From assembly GCF_003994485.1 (NCBI RefSeq), contig NZ_RZNJ01000002.1:309255-373254 (forward strand): a stretch of 64,000 bases of DNA, read 5' to 3'. This document shows positions 43,487 through 57,180 of this stretch, in pieces. Position 1 is the first letter of the stretch; each line of letters starts with the position of its first letter. A program made the position numbers and the translations under genes. The notes beneath the pieces were generated by a model. It was not told the origin of the DNA. It did no database searches and saw only the letters and a list, made by a program, of their open reading frames with translations. The stretch is from Arsenicitalea aurantiaca. Lineage in GTDB: Bacteria > Pseudomonadota > Alphaproteobacteria > Rhizobiales > Devosiaceae.

Positions 43487-44836
43487 ATGCGTCTCTCCCA
43501 GTATTTCCTGCCCGTTCTCAAGGAGACGCCGAAGGAAGCCGAGATCGTGTCGCACCAGCTGATGCTGCGGGCCGGCATGATCAAGCAGCAGGCTGCGGGG
43601 AGCTATTCCTGGCTGCCGCTCGGCTTCAAGGTGCTGAACAAGGTCCAGCGGATCATCGAGGAAGAACAGAACCGCTCCGGCGCGGTTCAGCTGTTGATGC
43701 CCACCATCCAGTCCGCCGATCTCTGGCGGGAAAGCGGGCGCTATGACGCCTATGGCAAGGAGATGCTGCGGATCAAGGACCGGCACGAGCGCGACATGCT
43801 CTACGGTCCGACCAATGAGGAGATGATCACCGACATTTTCCGCACCTATGTGCGCTCCTACAAGGACCTGCCGCTCAACCTCTACCATATCCAGTGGAAG
43901 TTCCGCGACGAGGTGCGGCCGCGCTTCGGCACGATGCGCAGTCGCGAATTCCTGATGAAGGACGCCTATTCCTTCGACCTGGACAAAGAGAGCGCGACCG
44001 CCGCCTATTACCGCATGTTCGTCGCCTATCTGCGGACGTTCGCGCGTATGGGTTTGACGGCTGTCCCCATGCAGGCTGACTCCGGACCGATCGGTGGTGA
44101 CCTCAGCCATGAGTTCATCATTCTGGCCGACACCGGCGAGAGTGCCGTCTTCTGCAACAAGGACCTGCTCGAAAAGCCGATCCCGCCCCTCGATACCGAT
44201 TTCCGCGGTGATCTCGAGCCGATCTTCCGTGACTGGACCTCGCTCTATGCTGCGACCGAGGAAATGGTGGACGAGGATCGTTTCACCTCCGAAGTACCCG
44301 AGGACAAGCGTGTCTCGGCACGGGGCATCGAGGTTGGCCATATCTTCTATTTCGGCACGAAGTATTCCAAGCCGATGAAGGCGACCGTGACCGGAGCCGA
44401 CGGCAAGGAAATCGAAGTGCACATGGGCTCGTACGGGATAGGGCCGACGCGGCTCGTGCCGGCCATCATCGAGGCCTTCCATGACGATGCGGGCATCATC
44501 TGGCCCGTCAGCGTTGCGCCCTTCGAGGCTGTGCTGATCAATCTCAAGGCTGGAGACGAGGCCACCGACGCAGCATGCGCCGAAATCTACGCCGCACTTG
44601 CCGCGGCGGGCATCGACGCGCTTTACGATGACCGCGACATGGGCGCGGGCGGCAAGTTCGCCACGGCCGACCTCATCGGCATTCCGTACCAGTTGATCAT
44701 CGGGCCGCGCGGTCTCAAATCGGGTGAAGCCGAAATCAAGCACCGTGGTACCGGTGAGCGTGAGACGCTGCCCATCGCCGATGCCGTCGAGCGCATCCGC
44801 GCCCTTGTCGTGCCGCAGCGGCTGGACGCGATTTGA
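43487..44836 (+). CDS. proS: Prolyl-tRNA synthetase (short alphaproteobacterial type)
   Basis: A 449-residue class II synthetase that charges tRNA-Pro. [20 protein letters not shown] and [20 protein letters not shown] open the catalytic core. Motif 2 is around [20 protein letters not shown], followed by [14 protein letters not shown]; the C-terminal anticodon-binding domain ends in [10 protein letters not shown]. The large editing (INS) domain of E. coli ProS (572 residues) is missing, as in most alphaproteobacteria. A strong GAGGAG site precedes the ATG. It overlaps lolC by four bases. Confidence 0.96.
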   Translation: MRLSQYFLPVLKETPKEAEIVSHQLMLRAGMIKQQAAGSYSWLPLGFKVLNKVQRIIEEEQNRSGAVQLLMPTIQSADLWRESGRYDAYGKEMLRIKDRHERDMLYGPTNEEMITDIFRTYVRSYKDLPLNLYHIQWKFRDEVRPRFGTMRSREFLMKDAYSFDLDKESATAAYYRMFVAYLRTFARMGLTAVPMQADSGPIGGDLSHEFIILADTGESAVFCNKDLLEKPIPPLDTDFRGDLEPIFRDWTSLYAATEEMVDEDRFTSEVPEDKRVSARGIEVGHIFYFGTKYSKPMKATVTGADGKEIEVHMGSYGIGPTRLVPAIIEAFHDDAGIIWPVSVAPFEAVLINLKAGDEATDAACAEIYAALAAAGIDALYDDRDMGAGGKFATADLIGIPYQLIIGPRGLKSGEAEIKHRGTGERETLPIADAVERIRALVVPQRLDAI

Positions 44837-46191
44837 CCGGCCCCTCCGCCGCCCGCTCCACCGGCCCGTTCTCGCGGTTCGAGTTCATGGTCGCCGGGCG
44901 CTATCTGCGTGCCCGTCGCAAGGATGCGTTCATCTCGGTCATCGCCGGGCTGACGCTGACCGGCGTCGCCATCGGCGTCGCGACCCTGATCGTGGTGATG
45001 TCGGTGATGAACGGCTTCCGTGAGGAGCTGCTCTCCAAGATTCTCGGTCTCAACGGTCACTTCTCGGCTTTCCCGATAGAGCGCCAGTTCACCGACTATC
45101 GCGAGACCGTCGAGGCCATCGAGGGTGTCGATGGCGTGACCTACGCGGTCTATTTCGTGGAAGGCAATGCACTGGCCTCGGGCCAGTACGAATCCACCGG
45201 CGTCAACGTGCGCGGCATGGATCTGGAAAACATCCGCAAGCTTTCGCTCCTCTTCAACGGCGCCGAACAGGGCGGCTGGGAAGGCTGGGACGAAGGGCAG
45301 GGGGTCGCAATGGGCTCCCGGCTTGCCGCTCGCCTCGGCCTCTCGCTGGGCGATCCGGTGACGCTGGTCAACCCGCGCGGGTCGACCACGCCCTTCGGCT
45401 CGACGCCGCAGATCCGGACCTATCCGGTCAACGTCATCTTCAATTTGGGGATGGTGGAGTTCGACAGCTTCTTCCTCTACATGCCGCTCGAGCCCGCCCA
45501 GACCTATTTCCGGCTCTTTGACGAACAACTGCGCCCGGGTGTCGAGCCGCCGGATATCGATGCGACCGACGAGGAGATCGACGCTGCCTATGTGCGCGTC
45601 AACCAGGCGTCTGCCGTAGAGATCTTCATCGCCGATCCGGACAATGTCGGCCAGATGCGCCAGCGCATCCAGCAGCAGATCCAGCGTCCGCTGATCCTGA
45701 CCGACTGGCAGCAGCGCAACGAAACCTTCTTCTCGGCGCTGCAGGTCGAGCGGGTGGTGATGTTCGTTATCCTCTCGATGATCATCCTCGTCGCGGCCTT
45801 CAACATCATCTCGAGCCTCGTGATGCTGGTGAAGGACAAGGGCGGTGACATCGCAGTGCTGCGGACAATGGGGGCCACCCGCGGCTCCATCATGCGGATC
45901 TTTTCGATGACCGGGACGACCATTGGCGTCGTCGGCACCTTTGTGGGGCTCGTGCTGGGGCTTGTCATTTCTGCCAATGCAGAACCGCTGCGCGCCTTCA
46001 TCTCGAACACGCTTGGCGTGGCGATCTTCCCGCCCGAGGTCTTCTTCCTTTCTTCGCTCCCCTCGCGCACCGATCCGATCGAGGTGGCGATGGTGGTTGG
46101 TCTCGCGCTCGGCCTCAGCTTCCTTGCGACGCTCTATCCGGCCTGGCGCGCCGCCCAGTACGACCCGGTGGAGGCCCTGCGCTATGAATGA
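44833..46191 (+). CDS. lolC: Lipoprotein-releasing ABC transporter permease (LolC/E)
   Basis: A 452-residue inner-membrane permease that extracts lipoproteins and hands them to LolA for transport to the outer membrane. The N-terminal [20 protein letters not shown] precedes helix 1 ([20 protein letters not shown]), a large periplasmic domain follows, then three C-terminal helices ([20 protein letters not shown] and two more). The start is a TTG at 44833 overlapping the proS stop; the next ATG at 44887 would cut into conserved sequence. lolD overlaps by eight bases. A single LolC/E-type gene suggests a homodimer (LolF-like), as in other alphaproteobacteria. Confidence 0.92.
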   Translation: MTGPSAARSTGPFSRFEFMVAGRYLRARRKDAFISVIAGLTLTGVAIGVATLIVVMSVMNGFREELLSKILGLNGHFSAFPIERQFTDYRETVEAIEGVDGVTYAVYFVEGNALASGQYESTGVNVRGMDLENIRKLSLLFNGAEQGGWEGWDEGQGVAMGSRLAARLGLSLGDPVTLVNPRGSTTPFGSTPQIRTYPVNVIFNLGMVEFDSFFLYMPLEPAQTYFRLFDEQLRPGVEPPDIDATDEEIDAAYVRVNQASAVEIFIADPDNVGQMRQRIQQQIQRPLILTDWQQRNETFFSALQVERVVMFVILSMIILVAAFNIISSLVMLVKDKGGDIAVLRTMGATRGSIMRIFSMTGTTIGVVGTFVGLVLGLVISANAEPLRAFISNTLGVAIFPPEVFFLSSLPSRTDPIEVAMVVGLALGLSFLATLYPAWRAAQYDPVEALRYE

Positions 46192-46870
46192 GGTCCAGCT
46201 TCGCCTGACGGGCGTGCATCGCCATTACGGTGAAGGGGAAACCGCCGTTCGCGTGCTCGAGGCGGCCGATCTCGAAGTGCGTGGTGGCGAACTGGTCGCG
46301 ATCGTCGCGCCGTCCGGCGCCGGCAAGTCGACCCTGCTGCACGTCAGCGGCCTCCTCGAGCGCCCGCAAAGAGGCGAAGTGGAAATCTGCGGCACGCCGA
46401 CCACGGCGCTCAACGAACGTGGGCGCACGCTGCTGCGGCGGGATACCATCGGCTACGTCTACCAGTTCCATCATCTGCTGCCCGAGTTCAGCGCGCTCGA
46501 GAACGTCTCGATGCCGCAGATGATCGCGGGCCGCTCCCCGCGTGACGCCGCAGGGCGTTCGCGGGAATTGCTCGATCTTCTCGGTGTCGGCCACCGTGCC
46601 GGTCATCGCCCGGCCGAACTCTCCGGCGGGGAGCAGCAGCGTGTGGCCATTGCCCGCGCTGCAGCCAATGCGCCGCGCGTCATTCTGGCGGACGAGCCGA
46701 CCGGCAATCTTGATCCGGACACCAGCGACATCGTTTTCGCCGCGCTGATGGACCTGATCCGCAATGCCGGTGTGGCGGCGCTGATCGCCACGCACAACCA
46801 TGACCTCGCGCGGCGCGCGGACCGGATCGTCACCATAAAGTCCGGTATAATTTCTCCGCTGACCCTATAG
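46184..46870 (+). CDS. lolD: Lipoprotein-releasing ABC transporter ATPase
   Basis: A 228-residue ABC ATPase driving the Lol permease. Walker A is [11 protein letters not shown], the Q-loop region is [20 protein letters not shown], the signature [14 protein letters not shown], Walker [13 protein letters not shown], and the switch histidine is in [12 protein letters not shown]. The ATG at 46184 lies inside the end of lolC; the frame is open further upstream but only as a lolC shadow. Confidence 0.95.
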   Translation: MNEVQLRLTGVHRHYGEGETAVRVLEAADLEVRGGELVAIVAPSGAGKSTLLHVSGLLERPQRGEVEICGTPTTALNERGRTLLRRDTIGYVYQFHHLLPEFSALENVSMPQMIAGRSPRDAAGRSRELLDLLGVGHRAGHRPAELSGGEQQRVAIARAAANAPRVILADEPTGNLDPDTSDIVFAALMDLIRNAGVAALIATHNHDLARRADRIVTIKSGIISPLTL

Positions 46871-47028
46871 CGGCGACACCGACCGCCGGATCCTGTCGAA
46901 GGCGGCATCGGCAGCCTGCCAGACTCGCGGCAGCGTTTTCCCCGCAATCCCCGCTTTTGTCCCCCACTGCATTTGGACGTGGCGCGTTAACCCGCGATTC
47001 ATGGTTACCTCCATGTGCGTGTAGACAG

Positions 47029-47043
47029 GAACAAAAAACGAAC
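47029..47043 (+). promoter_or_regulatory. LexA (SOS) box, GAAC-N7-GAAC
   Basis: GAAC at 47029-47032 and 47040-47043, separated by seven bases (AAAAAAC). This is the complement of GTTC-N7-GTTC, the established LexA operator of alphaproteobacteria. Two further near-repeats, GAAC at 47050 and GAAA at 47060, continue the series at about 10-base steps. The box ends 34 bases before the ATG of the small membrane ORF at 47078 and about 200 bases before dnaE. Confidence 0.7.
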
Positions 47044-47077
47044 ATACAAGAACATACACGAAACACAGGAGGCATCC

Positions 47078-47176
47078 ATGCTCAACTTCGTCAAGGATCT
47101 CGTCGCGTTCGTCGTTCTTTGCGGCTTTACCGTCACGGCTCTCGCCTGGATGGATGGCGTCTCGCGGCTCGTCTGA
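47078..47176 (+). CDS. 32-residue single-helix membrane protein behind a LexA box (SidA-like candidate)
   Basis: A 33-codon ORF with a strong ribosome-binding site (AGGAGG, 47067-47072) and a start at 47078. MLNFVKDLVAFVVLCGFTVT begins with a short hydrophilic-then-hydrophobic stretch forming one membrane helix (about residues 7-24), and the end is WMDGVSRLV. It lies between lolD and dnaE, with the GAAC-N7-GAAC box just upstream. Caulobacter SidA is a 29-residue SOS-induced inner-membrane protein that blocks division through the FtsW/FtsN divisome; size, topology and operator match. Homology cannot be proven at this length by eye, so function is inference. It is too short for normal gene callers. 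Confidence 0.65.
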   Translation: MLNFVKDLVAFVVLCGFTVTALAWMDGVSRLV

Positions 47177-47247
47177 CTGTGGATTGATCGACCGCCGACT
47201 TGGCCCCGGCATCGCTCGGTGCCACAAGAGGTCGAAAGGAACGCCCC

Positions 47248-50700
<3,453 letters not shown>

Positions 50701-50750
50701 CCGTCCCGTTGCCGTAGGGCCCTGCGGCCATTGCGCGCCCACCGGGCCGG

Positions 50751-50779
50751 TTGCCTTCCATGCGCCGTTCGGCTATAGC
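50751..50779 (+). promoter_or_regulatory. Candidate sigma-70 promoter of rpsB
   Basis: TTGCCT (50751-50756), 17 bases, TATAGC (50774-50779), about 135 bases before rpsB. Good match and ideal spacing; a promoter is expected here for the rpsB-tsf genes. Confidence 0.6.
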
Positions 50780-50916
50780 CCGCATGCGTCCGGCATTGGC
50801 CTGGGCGCAATTCACACGCAGGGCAAGGACCGTCGAAACGCGGCGGCACCAGCCGGTGGCGGATTTTCCGTCGCACCCGCCCTGCGGAGGCTCAACCGGT
50901 AAAGGAGATTGCCCAG

Positions 50917-51696
50917 ATGGCAATGCCCGATTTTTCCATGCGCCAGCTGCTTGAGGCAGGCGTTCACTTCGGCCACCAGAAGCACCGCTGGAACCCTAAG
51001 ATGGAGCGTTTCATCTTCGGTGTCCGCAACGACATCCACATCGTCGATCTCGGTCAGACCGTGCCGATGCTCCAGCGCGCGCTGCAACTCGTGTCCGACA
51101 CCGTTGCTGATGGCGGCCGCGTGCTTTTCGTCGGCACAAAGCGCCAGGCGGCGCCCGTCGTCGCCGAGGCGGCCCGTCAGTGCGCTCAGTACTTCGTCAA
51201 TTCCCGCTGGCTCGGCGGTACGCTGACCAACTGGCAGACCATCTCGCACTCGATCGCGCGCCTGCGTGAACTCGAGGCCCAGGAGGCCGAAGGCTTCCAC
51301 GGCCTCACCAAGAAAGAGCGCCTGATGCTCGATCGCGAGCGTGAGCGTCTCGAGCGTGATCTCGGCGGCATCAAGGACATGGGCAATCTGCCCAGCGTCA
51401 TGTTTGTGATCGACACCAACAAGGAAGCCAATGCCATCAAGGAGGCGCGTCGCCTCGGCATTCCGGTGATTGCGGTCGTCGATACCAATTCCGATCCCGA
51501 TCTCGTCGATTTCCCGATCCCGGGCAATGACGACGCCGCCCGCGCTCTCGAGCTCTACTGCGCTCTGGTGTCCAAGGCCGCCATCGACGGCATCGCGCGC
51601 TCCTCGACTGCCCGCGGCGCCGATCTCGGTGCGTCCGAAGTGGCCCCCGAAGAGCCCGCGCTCGAATCCGAGCCCGAGGCTGCAGCCCAGAACTGA
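50917..51696 (+). CDS. rpsB: 30S ribosomal protein S2
   Basis: A 259-residue S2 protein. [20 protein letters not shown] and [20 protein letters not shown] are the signature, with [40 protein letters not shown] and [10 protein letters not shown] further on. The tail after residue 230 is Ala/Glu-rich. AAAGGAG lies upstream of the ATG. It is followed by tsf, as in nearly all bacteria. Confidence 0.98.
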   Translation: MAMPDFSMRQLLEAGVHFGHQKHRWNPKMERFIFGVRNDIHIVDLGQTVPMLQRALQLVSDTVADGGRVLFVGTKRQAAPVVAEAARQCAQYFVNSRWLGGTLTNWQTISHSIARLRELEAQEAEGFHGLTKKERLMLDRERERLERDLGGIKDMGNLPSVMFVIDTNKEANAIKEARRLGIPVIAVVDTNSDPDLVDFPIPGNDDAARALELYCALVSKAAIDGIARSSTARGADLGASEVAPEEPALESEPEAAAQN

Positions 51697-51742
51697 TCCG
51701 GTTTGCCGGCGGGTCCACTGCCGGCAGACTGATCGTTTTCGC

Positions 51743-51801
51743 ATCGCGCCCATGCACAGCTTGCCCGTGCTGGGCGCGATTCCCATCTAGACATTTTTGC
51801 G
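51743..51801 (+). terminator. Hairpin with distant T-run between rpsB and tsf (attenuator-like)
   Basis: ATCGCGCCC (51743-51751) pairs with GGGCGCGAT (51772-51780), with inner GCAC/GTGC pairing. A TTTTT follows only at 51794-51798, 13 bases after the stem. It may reduce read-through into tsf or be a regulatory leader; a classical terminator is not certain. Confidence 0.4.
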
Positions 51802-51834
51802 GCCGCCCGTCGGCCGCCAAGGAGGTGATCCCAA

Positions 51835-52764
51835 ATGGCAATCACTGCTCAGCAGGTTAAGGAACTGCGCGACGCAACCGGCGTCGGCATGATGGACTGC
51901 AAGAAGGCCCTGGCCGAGACCAATGGCGACATGGAAGCTGCAATCGACTGGCTGCGCACCCGTGGCCTTGCGAAGGCGGCCAAGAAGGCCGGCCGCGTGG
52001 CCGCCGAAGGTCTTGTCGGCGTCGCGACCGACGGCGCTCGCGCGGCTGTCGTCGAGGTTAACTCCGAGACGGACTTCGTTGCGCGCAACGAGCAGTTCCA
52101 GACCATCGTCTCCAACATTGCCAAGCTGGGCCTCGAGGCCAATGGCGATGTCGCGACGCTTGCCGAAATGCCCTATCCCGGCACGGGCCACTCGGTTTCG
52201 GCCGAACTGACCGAAGCCATCGCCAAGATCGGCGAGAACATGACCCTGCGCCGCGCTGCGGTGCTTTCGGTCTCGGACGGCGTCGTCGGCAGCTACGTGC
52301 ACAATGCGGTTGCAGACGGCCTCGGCAAGCTCGGCATTCTCGTGGCGCTCGAATCCACCGGCGACAAGGCAGTGCTCGAGACGCTCGGCAAGCAGATTGC
52401 CATGCACATCGCAGCCACCAACCCGCTTTCGGTGTCTCCGGATGATCTCGACCAGGACGTCGTCGCACGCGAGCGTTCGGTGTTCTCCGAGCAGGCCCGC
52501 GAGTCCGGCAAGCCTGCCGAGATCATCGAAAAGATGGTCGAAGGTCGGATCCGCAAGTTCTACGAGGAAGTCACGCTCCTGGCGCAGACCTTCGTGATCG
52601 ACGGCGAGACGAAGGTCGGCGACGCGATCAAGAATGCCGAGAAGGATGCCGGCGCGCCGATCAAGCTCACCGCTTTCGTGCGCTATGCCCTGGGCGAAGG
52701 CATCGAGAAGGAAGTCACCGACTTCGCCGCCGAAGTGGCCGCCACGGCCGGCACCGGCGCCTGA
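51835..52764 (+). CDS. tsf: Elongation factor Ts
   Basis: A 309-residue nucleotide exchange factor for EF-Tu. [20 protein letters not shown] is the N-terminal UBA-like part with [12 protein letters not shown] next. The core motif [18 protein letters not shown] and the [13 protein letters not shown] segment are typical. A good AAGGAGGTG ribosome-binding site is present. The stop is followed by a strong terminator. Confidence 0.98.
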   Translation: MAITAQQVKELRDATGVGMMDCKKALAETNGDMEAAIDWLRTRGLAKAAKKAGRVAAEGLVGVATDGARAAVVEVNSETDFVARNEQFQTIVSNIAKLGLEANGDVATLAEMPYPGTGHSVSAELTEAIAKIGENMTLRRAAVLSVSDGVVGSYVHNAVADGLGKLGILVALESTGDKAVLETLGKQIAMHIAATNPLSVSPDDLDQDVVARERSVFSEQARESGKPAEIIEKMVEGRIRKFYEEVTLLAQTFVIDGETKVGDAIKNAEKDAGAPIKLTAFVRYALGEGIEKEVTDFAAEVAATAGTGA

Positions 52765-52780
52765 TCCAGTCTTTCAATCT

Positions 52781-52811
52781 ATCCGGCGGCGCTTCCGTGC
52801 CGCCGGATTTC
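52781..52811 (+). terminator. Rho-independent terminator after tsf
   Basis: ATCCGGCGGC (52781-52790) pairs exactly with GCCGCCGGAT (52799-52808) around an 8-base loop, followed by TTCTG. The T-run is short. Confidence 0.7.
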
Positions 52812-52966
52812 TGCCGATCTGCAGAATGCGTCTCTCACGCGCATCATTTCGCCAAAAAGCATGCTATCCCCTAAGGGGTCCGGGCCCGGTTCCGGCAATG
52901 ATAATCACGACGCGTACGGTGCCCAGTCCGGCGCCAGTATCGCGCGCCACATCCGAAGGTCGATCG

Positions 52967-53692
52967 ATGGCCAGTCCCGCCTACAAGAGAATTCTGCTCA
53001 AGGTGTCAGGCGAAGTGCTCGCCGGCGACCAGTCTTTCGGGATTGAGCCGAAGTTCTTGAACGCCGTTGCAGCGCAGATCGCCGAAGCGTCGCGCGCCGG
53101 ATTCCAGATTGCGATTGTCATCGGTGCGGGCAATATCTTTAGAGGCATGGCCGTTGCAGCCAAGGGCGCTGACCGGGTGACCGGCGATGTGATGGGCATG
53201 CTCGGCACCGTCATCAATTCGCTCGCACTTGGCGATGCGATCGAGCAGGCAGGCGTCCCCGTCAAGGTCTACACCAGCGTACCGATGCCGACAGTCGCCG
53301 ACACGTTCACCGCGCGGGATGCCACCGCGGCCCTTGCCGACGGATTCGTCGTCGTATGCGCCGGCGGCACCGGAAACCCGTTCTTCACCACTGACACCGC
53401 TGCGGCTCTGAAGGCGATCGAGCTGCGCTGCGATGTGCTGCTCAAGGGCACGAAGGTGGATGGGGTTTATTCGGACGATCCGCAGCGCAATCCTGACGCC
53501 GAGCGCTATGATGCGATCAGTCATGAAGAAGTAATTGCGCGCGACCTGCGCATTATGGACACGGCGGCCTTCGCGCTTGCCCGCGACAACGGTCTGCCGA
53601 TACTAGTCTATGCCCTCGACGACAAGGACGGGCTGATGGGCGTGCTGACGGGCCGGACCCGCAGCACCCGCGTTGGCCCGATAGAGCAATAA
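52967..53692 (+). CDS. pyrH: UMP kinase
   Basis: A 241-residue hexameric kinase making UDP from [23 protein letters not shown], then [13 protein letters not shown], the [17 protein letters not shown] segment and [20 protein letters not shown] are family motifs. The ATG at 52967 gives [13 protein letters not shown]; an open frame reaching 52634 is only a shadow of tsf. frr follows after 16 bases, so the pyrH-frr pair is probably one transcript. Confidence 0.97.
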   Translation: MASPAYKRILLKVSGEVLAGDQSFGIEPKFLNAVAAQIAEASRAGFQIAIVIGAGNIFRGMAVAAKGADRVTGDVMGMLGTVINSLALGDAIEQAGVPVKVYTSVPMPTVADTFTARDATAALADGFVVVCAGGTGNPFFTTDTAAALKAIELRCDVLLKGTKVDGVYSDDPQRNPDAERYDAISHEEVIARDLRIMDTAAFALARDNGLPILVYALDDKDGLMGVLTGRTRSTRVGPIEQ

Positions 53693-53708
53693 AAGGAGAC
53701 AAGTCCTC

Positions 53709-54269
53709 ATGGCCGATACCTTCTCGATCGATAATCTGCGCAGCCGCATGCAGAAGTCGATTGCCTCGCTCAGGGATGAACTTGCAGGTCTGCGGACCGG
53801 TCGGGCCAGCGCCAGCCTTCTGGAACCCGTGATGGTTGATGCCTATGGCTCGAAGATGCCGCTCAATCAGGTCGCGACAGTCACCGTTCCGGAGCCGCGC
53901 CTCCTCAGCGTCCAGGTCTGGGATCGCTCCATGGCGAGCGCCGTCGAAAAAGCGATCCGCAACAGCGGACTGGGCCTCAATCCGATGGGTGAGGGCCAGG
54001 TCATCCGCGTGCCGCTGCCCGAGCTCAATGAAGAGCGTCGCCGGGAACTGACCAAGGTTGCCCACACCTATGCCGAACAGGCGCGTGTCGCCATTCGCCA
54101 CATCCGGCGGGACGGCATGGATCTCCTCAAGAAGCTCGAAAAGGATGGCGATCTGGGCCAGGACGAAGCGCGCTCTCATGGCGAGCAGGTCCAGAAACTG
54201 ACCGATTCCATGGTCGCCGAGGTGGACAGCACCGTTGCCGCCAAGGAACAGGAAATCATGCAGGTCTAG
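53709..54269 (+). CDS. frr: Ribosome recycling factor
   Basis: A 186-residue factor that splits post-termination ribosomes with [43 protein letters not shown] and [20 protein letters not shown] are standard segments of the three-helix bundle and beta domain. AAAGGAG precedes the start [14 protein letters not shown]. Confidence 0.98.
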   Translation: MADTFSIDNLRSRMQKSIASLRDELAGLRTGRASASLLEPVMVDAYGSKMPLNQVATVTVPEPRLLSVQVWDRSMASAVEKAIRNSGLGLNPMGEGQVIRVPLPELNEERRRELTKVAHTYAEQARVAIRHIRRDGMDLLKKLEKDGDLGQDEARSHGEQVQKLTDSMVAEVDSTVAAKEQEIMQV

Positions 54270-54311
54270 CCTGCGCTGCTTTTCCGCCCGCTACCGCCCG
54301 GGAGGGCATCC

Positions 54312-55073
54312 ATGTCGAGCGACCCCGCTATCGCCTCCAAGGCCAAGGAACGGCCTGGGCTTCGGATTCCGGAGCATGTCGGGGTCATCATGGATGGCAA
54401 TGGGCGCTGGGCCGCCGCGCGTGGGCGCCCACGTACCGAAGGGCACGTGGCCGGCGTCAGAGCCCTTCGCCGGCTCGTCCAGCTCTGCATCGACTACGGC
54501 GTCGCGCATCTGACGGTCTACAGCTTCTCGTCGGAGAACTGGTCCCGGCCGCCAGAGGAAGTGCAGTTCATTTTTGCGCTGCTTCGTCGCTTCGTGGCTT
54601 CGGATCTGGAAAAGCTGATCCGAAACAATGTGCGCGTCCGGATAATCGGGTCGCGGCAGGGGCTCGATCCATCGCTGATCCGGCTGATCGACGAGGTCGA
54701 GGCGCGGACCGCGCTCAATACCGGTCTTCGCCTCATGGTCGCCTTCAACTATGGTGGCAAGGCTGAACTCACGGAAGCCACTCGCCGCATTGCCCGTGCC
54801 GTGGCTGCCGGGGAGTTGCGGCCCGAGGACATTACCGAAGCGACGATCACACGCTCGCTTTACACTGCAGGCGTTCCCGACCCCGATCTCATCCTGCGCA
54901 CGAGCGGGGAGCAGCGCTTCTCGAATTTCCTGCTGTGGCAGGGCGCCTATTCCGAACTGGTCTTCGTGGACGACTACTGGCCCGATTTCGACGAGGACAC
55001 CTTCCTGCGGGTCCTCGAGCAATATTCCCTGCGGGAACGCCGTTACGGCGGGCTGGAAGCGAAGGCGCCATGA
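54312..55073 (+). CDS. uppS: Undecaprenyl diphosphate synthase
   Basis: A 253-residue cis-prenyltransferase that makes the C55 carrier for peptidoglycan and O-antigen synthesis. The catalytic Asp is in HVGVIMDGNGRWAAARGRPR; TVYSFSSENWSRPPEEV and LRTSGEQRFSNFLLWQGAYS with the C-terminal Arg/Glu residues are also diagnostic. It overlaps cdsA by four bases (ATGA). Confidence 0.97.
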   Translation: MSSDPAIASKAKERPGLRIPEHVGVIMDGNGRWAAARGRPRTEGHVAGVRALRRLVQLCIDYGVAHLTVYSFSSENWSRPPEEVQFIFALLRRFVASDLEKLIRNNVRVRIIGSRQGLDPSLIRLIDEVEARTALNTGLRLMVAFNYGGKAELTEATRRIARAVAAGELRPEDITEATITRSLYTAGVPDPDLILRTSGEQRFSNFLLWQGAYSELVFVDDYWPDFDEDTFLRVLEQYSLRERRYGGLEAKAP

Positions 55074-55918
55074 GTTTGCCCGGGGGAGACAATCCGCGTA
55101 GCCGTCGGTTGTGGTCGGATTTGGGTCCGCGCCTCATTTCAGCGGCGGTTCTGGTGGCCCTTGCGGTGACCGCGCTGGTGCTGGGTGGTTACGTCTTCTC
55201 GGGGCTGGTCGGCGCAGCCTTCGCCGGCGCCTATCGCGAATGGGAGACGATGGTTACCCTGAAGCCGCTGACCCCGCTCGGCATGGTGCTCATCGGCCTC
55301 GTCTTTCTGTCATCGCTCGCTTACCCGCTATGGGGCCTTCCTGCCATCGCCGCGACGCACGCCATGGCCTGCGTCATCGCGATCATCGCGCGGGGCGGGG
55401 CAGTCGTCTGGCGGATCGCCGGCCTCGCTTTCGTCGGGCTCGTCATCGCAGCCATCCTGTCGCTCCGGGATGCCGGACAGGCGGGGATCATCGCCTGTGT
55501 CTTTGTCGGCACTGTCGTCTGGATGACCGACACCGGCGCGTTCTTCACCGGCCGGCAGGTGGGCGGCGAGAAGCTCGCTCCGGACATCTCTCCCTCCAAG
55601 ACCTGGTCCGGCGCCCTTGGCGGCCTTGCGATCGGTGCGATCTCGGGCAGCCTCGTCTGGATGGTGTTTACCGACAGCCCCGCCTGGATCGGCGCGATGA
55701 TCGCGCTTGCAATGAGCGTTTGCGGCCAGATCGGCGATCTCGCCGAAAGCGGGCTCAAGCGTCGGTTCCGTGTCAAGGACAGCGGCGACATCATCCCCGG
55801 CCATGGCGGATTGATGGATCGTCTGGACAGCCTCACCTTCGCCGTCCTGTTTGCCGTGGCAATTGGCCTGTTGCACATGGGGCCGGCAAGCGTCGCCCAG
55901 GGGCTGATCTTCTGGTAG
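55070..55918 (+). CDS. cdsA: Phosphatidate cytidylyltransferase
   Basis: A 282-residue polytopic enzyme making CDP-diacylglycerol from phosphatidic acid and CTP. The family signature lies near the C-terminus: SVCGQIGDLAESGLKRRFRV and KDSGDIIPGHGGLMDRLDSL, with MTDTGAFFTGRQVGGEKLAP and SPSKTWSGALGG before it. The ATG at 55070 overlaps the uppS stop. No dxr follows, which is the normal rhizobial arrangement. Confidence 0.95.
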   Translation: MSLPGGDNPRSRRLWSDLGPRLISAAVLVALAVTALVLGGYVFSGLVGAAFAGAYREWETMVTLKPLTPLGMVLIGLVFLSSLAYPLWGLPAIAATHAMACVIAIIARGGAVVWRIAGLAFVGLVIAAILSLRDAGQAGIIACVFVGTVVWMTDTGAFFTGRQVGGEKLAPDISPSKTWSGALGGLAIGAISGSLVWMVFTDSPAWIGAMIALAMSVCGQIGDLAESGLKRRFRVKDSGDIIPGHGGLMDRLDSLTFAVLFAVAIGLLHMGPASVAQGLIFW

Positions 55919-56073
55919 GAACGTGCGATGCGACACTCCCGCTATCGCATTGTTAACGCAAATCTGGCGTAATTGACTGCGCAGATCCCGACCCTTCGTG
56001 ACGTGGGCGGAGGCCCGCTCGAGCCGGTATTGCCGGCTCGGATCGGACGCGCCCGAATCTACGGAAGCCATCG

Positions 56074-57180
56074 ATGCTGCTGACCCTGGTCTCGTTCCTC
56101 GTCGTCCTCACAGTGATCGTGTTCGTGCACGAGATGGGGCACTATCTCGTCGCGCGCTGGAACGGCATCGCCATCCACACTTTTTCGATCGGCTTCGGTC
56201 CTGAGATCGTTGGCTTCAACGATCGCCACGGCACCCGCTGGCGACTCTCTGCAATCCCCCTTGGCGGTTACGTCCGGTTCGTCGGCGACATGAACGCTGC
56301 GAGCGTCCCGGACGATGAGGCGCTGCGCGACGCGCCGCCAGAACTCCGTAAACGCATGTTCGCCCATCAGAACGTGTGGCGCCGGATCGCGGTCGTGATC
56401 GCCGGGCCGGCTGCCAACGTGCTCCTGACTTTCCTTATCCTCTACGCGCTTCTTCTCGGCTATGGCCGCTACACCATCCCGCCGGTGATCGGGGAGGTCA
56501 TCGAGGGTTCTGTTGCCCAGGAGGCAGGGCTTCTGTCGGGAGACCGGCTCGTTTCGGTGGATGGGTATGTCGTCCGCGGGTTCGAAGATTTCCAGCGCCT
56601 CGTTGCCACCGCTCCTGAGCGCCCGATCACCATGGTCGTAGAGCGCGATGGCGCTCAGCAGACCCTGGTTGCCGTGCCCGAGGCGGCAGAAACCACCGAC
56701 CGGTTCGGCAATACGCACCGGATCGGCCGGCTGGGCGTAAGCCGCGACATCGGCGAGACCGATGTCACGCTTTACCGGCCCGACCCCATCGAGGCGGTGG
56801 GGATGACATTCGAGGAGATTCGCTTCATCATCGACAGGACTGCCGCGTTCCTAGGTGATTTCTTCGTTGGACGCGGCGATCCCCAGCAGCTTGGCGGGCC
56901 CGTGAAGGTCGCGCAGGTTTCGGGGGAGGTGGCGACGCTGGGCATCGTGGCGCTGATCAACCTGATCGCAATGCTCTCGCTCAACATCGGCATCTTCAAT
57001 CTTCTGCCGGTGCCGATGCTCGATGGCGGGCATCTGCTCTACTATCTCGTCGAGGCGGTGCGCGGTCGTCCGCTCAGCCCTCGCGTTCAGGAATTCGGTT
57101 TCAGGATTGGCCTCGCGCTCGTGCTCACATTGACCGTCTTCACCTTCGGAAACGACCTTTATTGGACCTTCCAGCGGTGA
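56074..57180 (+). CDS. rseP: RIP zinc metalloprotease RseP (site-2 protease)
   Basis: A 368-residue intramembrane protease. The zinc motif HEMGH (in VFVHEMGHYLVARWNG) is at residues 19-23, a PDZ domain lies in the middle (AQEAGLLSGDRLVSVDG region), and the second metal motif NLLPVPMLDGGHLLYYLVEA is near the end. In proteobacteria it cleaves anti-sigma factors and leftover signal peptides. bamA follows after 166 bases. Confidence 0.96.
   Translation: MLLTLVSFLVVLTVIVFVHEMGHYLVARWNGIAIHTFSIGFGPEIVGFNDRHGTRWRLSAIPLGGYVRFVGDMNAASVPDDEALRDAPPELRKRMFAHQNVWRRIAVVIAGPAANVLLTFLILYALLLGYGRYTIPPVIGEVIEGSVAQEAGLLSGDRLVSVDGYVVRGFEDFQRLVATAPERPITMVVERDGAQQTLVAVPEAAETTDRFGNTHRIGRLGVSRDIGETDVTLYRPDPIEAVGMTFEEIRFIIDRTAAFLGDFFVGRGDPQQLGGPVKVAQVSGEVATLGIVALINLIAMLSLNIGIFNLLPVPMLDGGHLLYYLVEAVRGRPLSPRVQEFGFRIGLALVLTLTVFTFGNDLYWTFQR

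Noticed and set aside
43487-44836. proS as a truncated gene because it lacks the editing domain
   Set aside because: Alphaproteobacterial ProS normally has about 440 residues without the INS domain; all motifs are present.
55919-56073. Missing dxr between cdsA and rseP
   Set aside because: In rhizobial genomes dxr is normally encoded elsewhere, so this is the usual order and no loss.
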